7,341 bases of DNA from CAYYGL01 sp964471235. Its GTDB lineage: Bacteria; Calditrichota; Calditrichia; RBG-13-44-9; J075. The DNA is taken from NCBI GenBank assembly GCA_964471235.1, contig CAYYGL010000219.1, positions 1 to 7,341 on the forward strand. The letters run 5' to 3'. The translations under genes were made by a program, and so were the position numbers. Below, one piece after another: positions 7,295 to 7,341 of the stretch (within the stretch, counting starts at the first letter, position 1; each line of letters begins with the position of its first letter). Under the pieces are notes generated by a model, which saw only the letters and a list, made by a program, of their open reading frames with translations, was not told the origin of the DNA and did not search any database.

Positions 7295-7319
7295 AAAGCA
7301 TTTAAGCTTTGTAACAAAG
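7295..7319. promoter_or_regulatory. Overlapping inverted repeats upstream of birA, candidate operator
   Basis: Two inverted repeats overlap here. CTTTGT-A-ACAAAG at 7307-7319 has perfect six-base arms around one base. AAAGC and GCTTT at 7295-7310 are separated by six bases. The first contains the same 11-base palindrome found at the kinase start (5509-5519). It lies about 34-46 bases before the birA ATG, where a promoter would be expected, and no other gene is visible to the window edge. Binding by a repressor or activator is inferred, not shown. Confidence 0.35.
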
Positions 7320-7341
7320 AACAGTTTTGAGATTAAGCATT

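Overview
All five protein genes in this window are on the minus strand, so the transcriptional order is right to left: birA (biotin protein ligase), coaX (type III pantothenate kinase), a 1018-residue soluble sensor histidine kinase, a small DUF190 (PII-like) protein, and a GH13 alpha-amylase-family lipoprotein that runs off the left edge. There is no sign of rRNA, tRNA, CRISPR, insertion sequences or phage genes. No gap between genes exceeds about 120 bases.

The gene set points to a bacterium with lipoprotein export. It makes CoA by the CoaX route and uses a class I BirA that lacks a DNA-binding domain. Base composition looks moderate by eye, with the kinase gene AT-richer than the amylase gene. 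The style of the multi-GAF kinase and of the amylase lipoprotein suggests a Gram-negative lineage around the FCB/Calditrichota-type phyla. This placement is a tentative inference; no marker in the window fixes it.

Right part (about 5631-7341): birA and coaX are separated by 53 bases and form a cofactor pair. BirA attaches biotin to acetyl-CoA-type carboxylases, and CoaX makes the first committed intermediate of CoA. Middle part (2090-5509): the kinase and the DUF190 gene are separated by only 9 bases, and the kinase stop codon lies inside the Shine-Dalgarno sequence of the DUF190 gene. They are therefore probably translationally coupled and may act together. The kinase has a degenerate receiver-like N-terminus, three GAF-like domains, a PAS domain and a complete HisKA/HATPase core, with no membrane segment. 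No response regulator is present here. Left part (1-1990): the amylase has a lipoprotein signal, a CBM48/AMPK-type glycan-binding domain and a GH13 barrel with the catalytic triad visible. Its most likely start is TTG, so a search for ATG starts alone would miss it.

The most unusual regulatory signal is an 11-base odd palindrome, TTTGT-W-ACAAA. It occurs twice, once upstream of birA and once abutting the kinase start codon, and could be a shared operator. I saw no convincing rho-independent terminator, so read-through along the whole cluster is possible. Nothing here amounts to a clearly new defence or mobile system. The best novelty candidate is the coupled histidine kinase-DUF190 pair.
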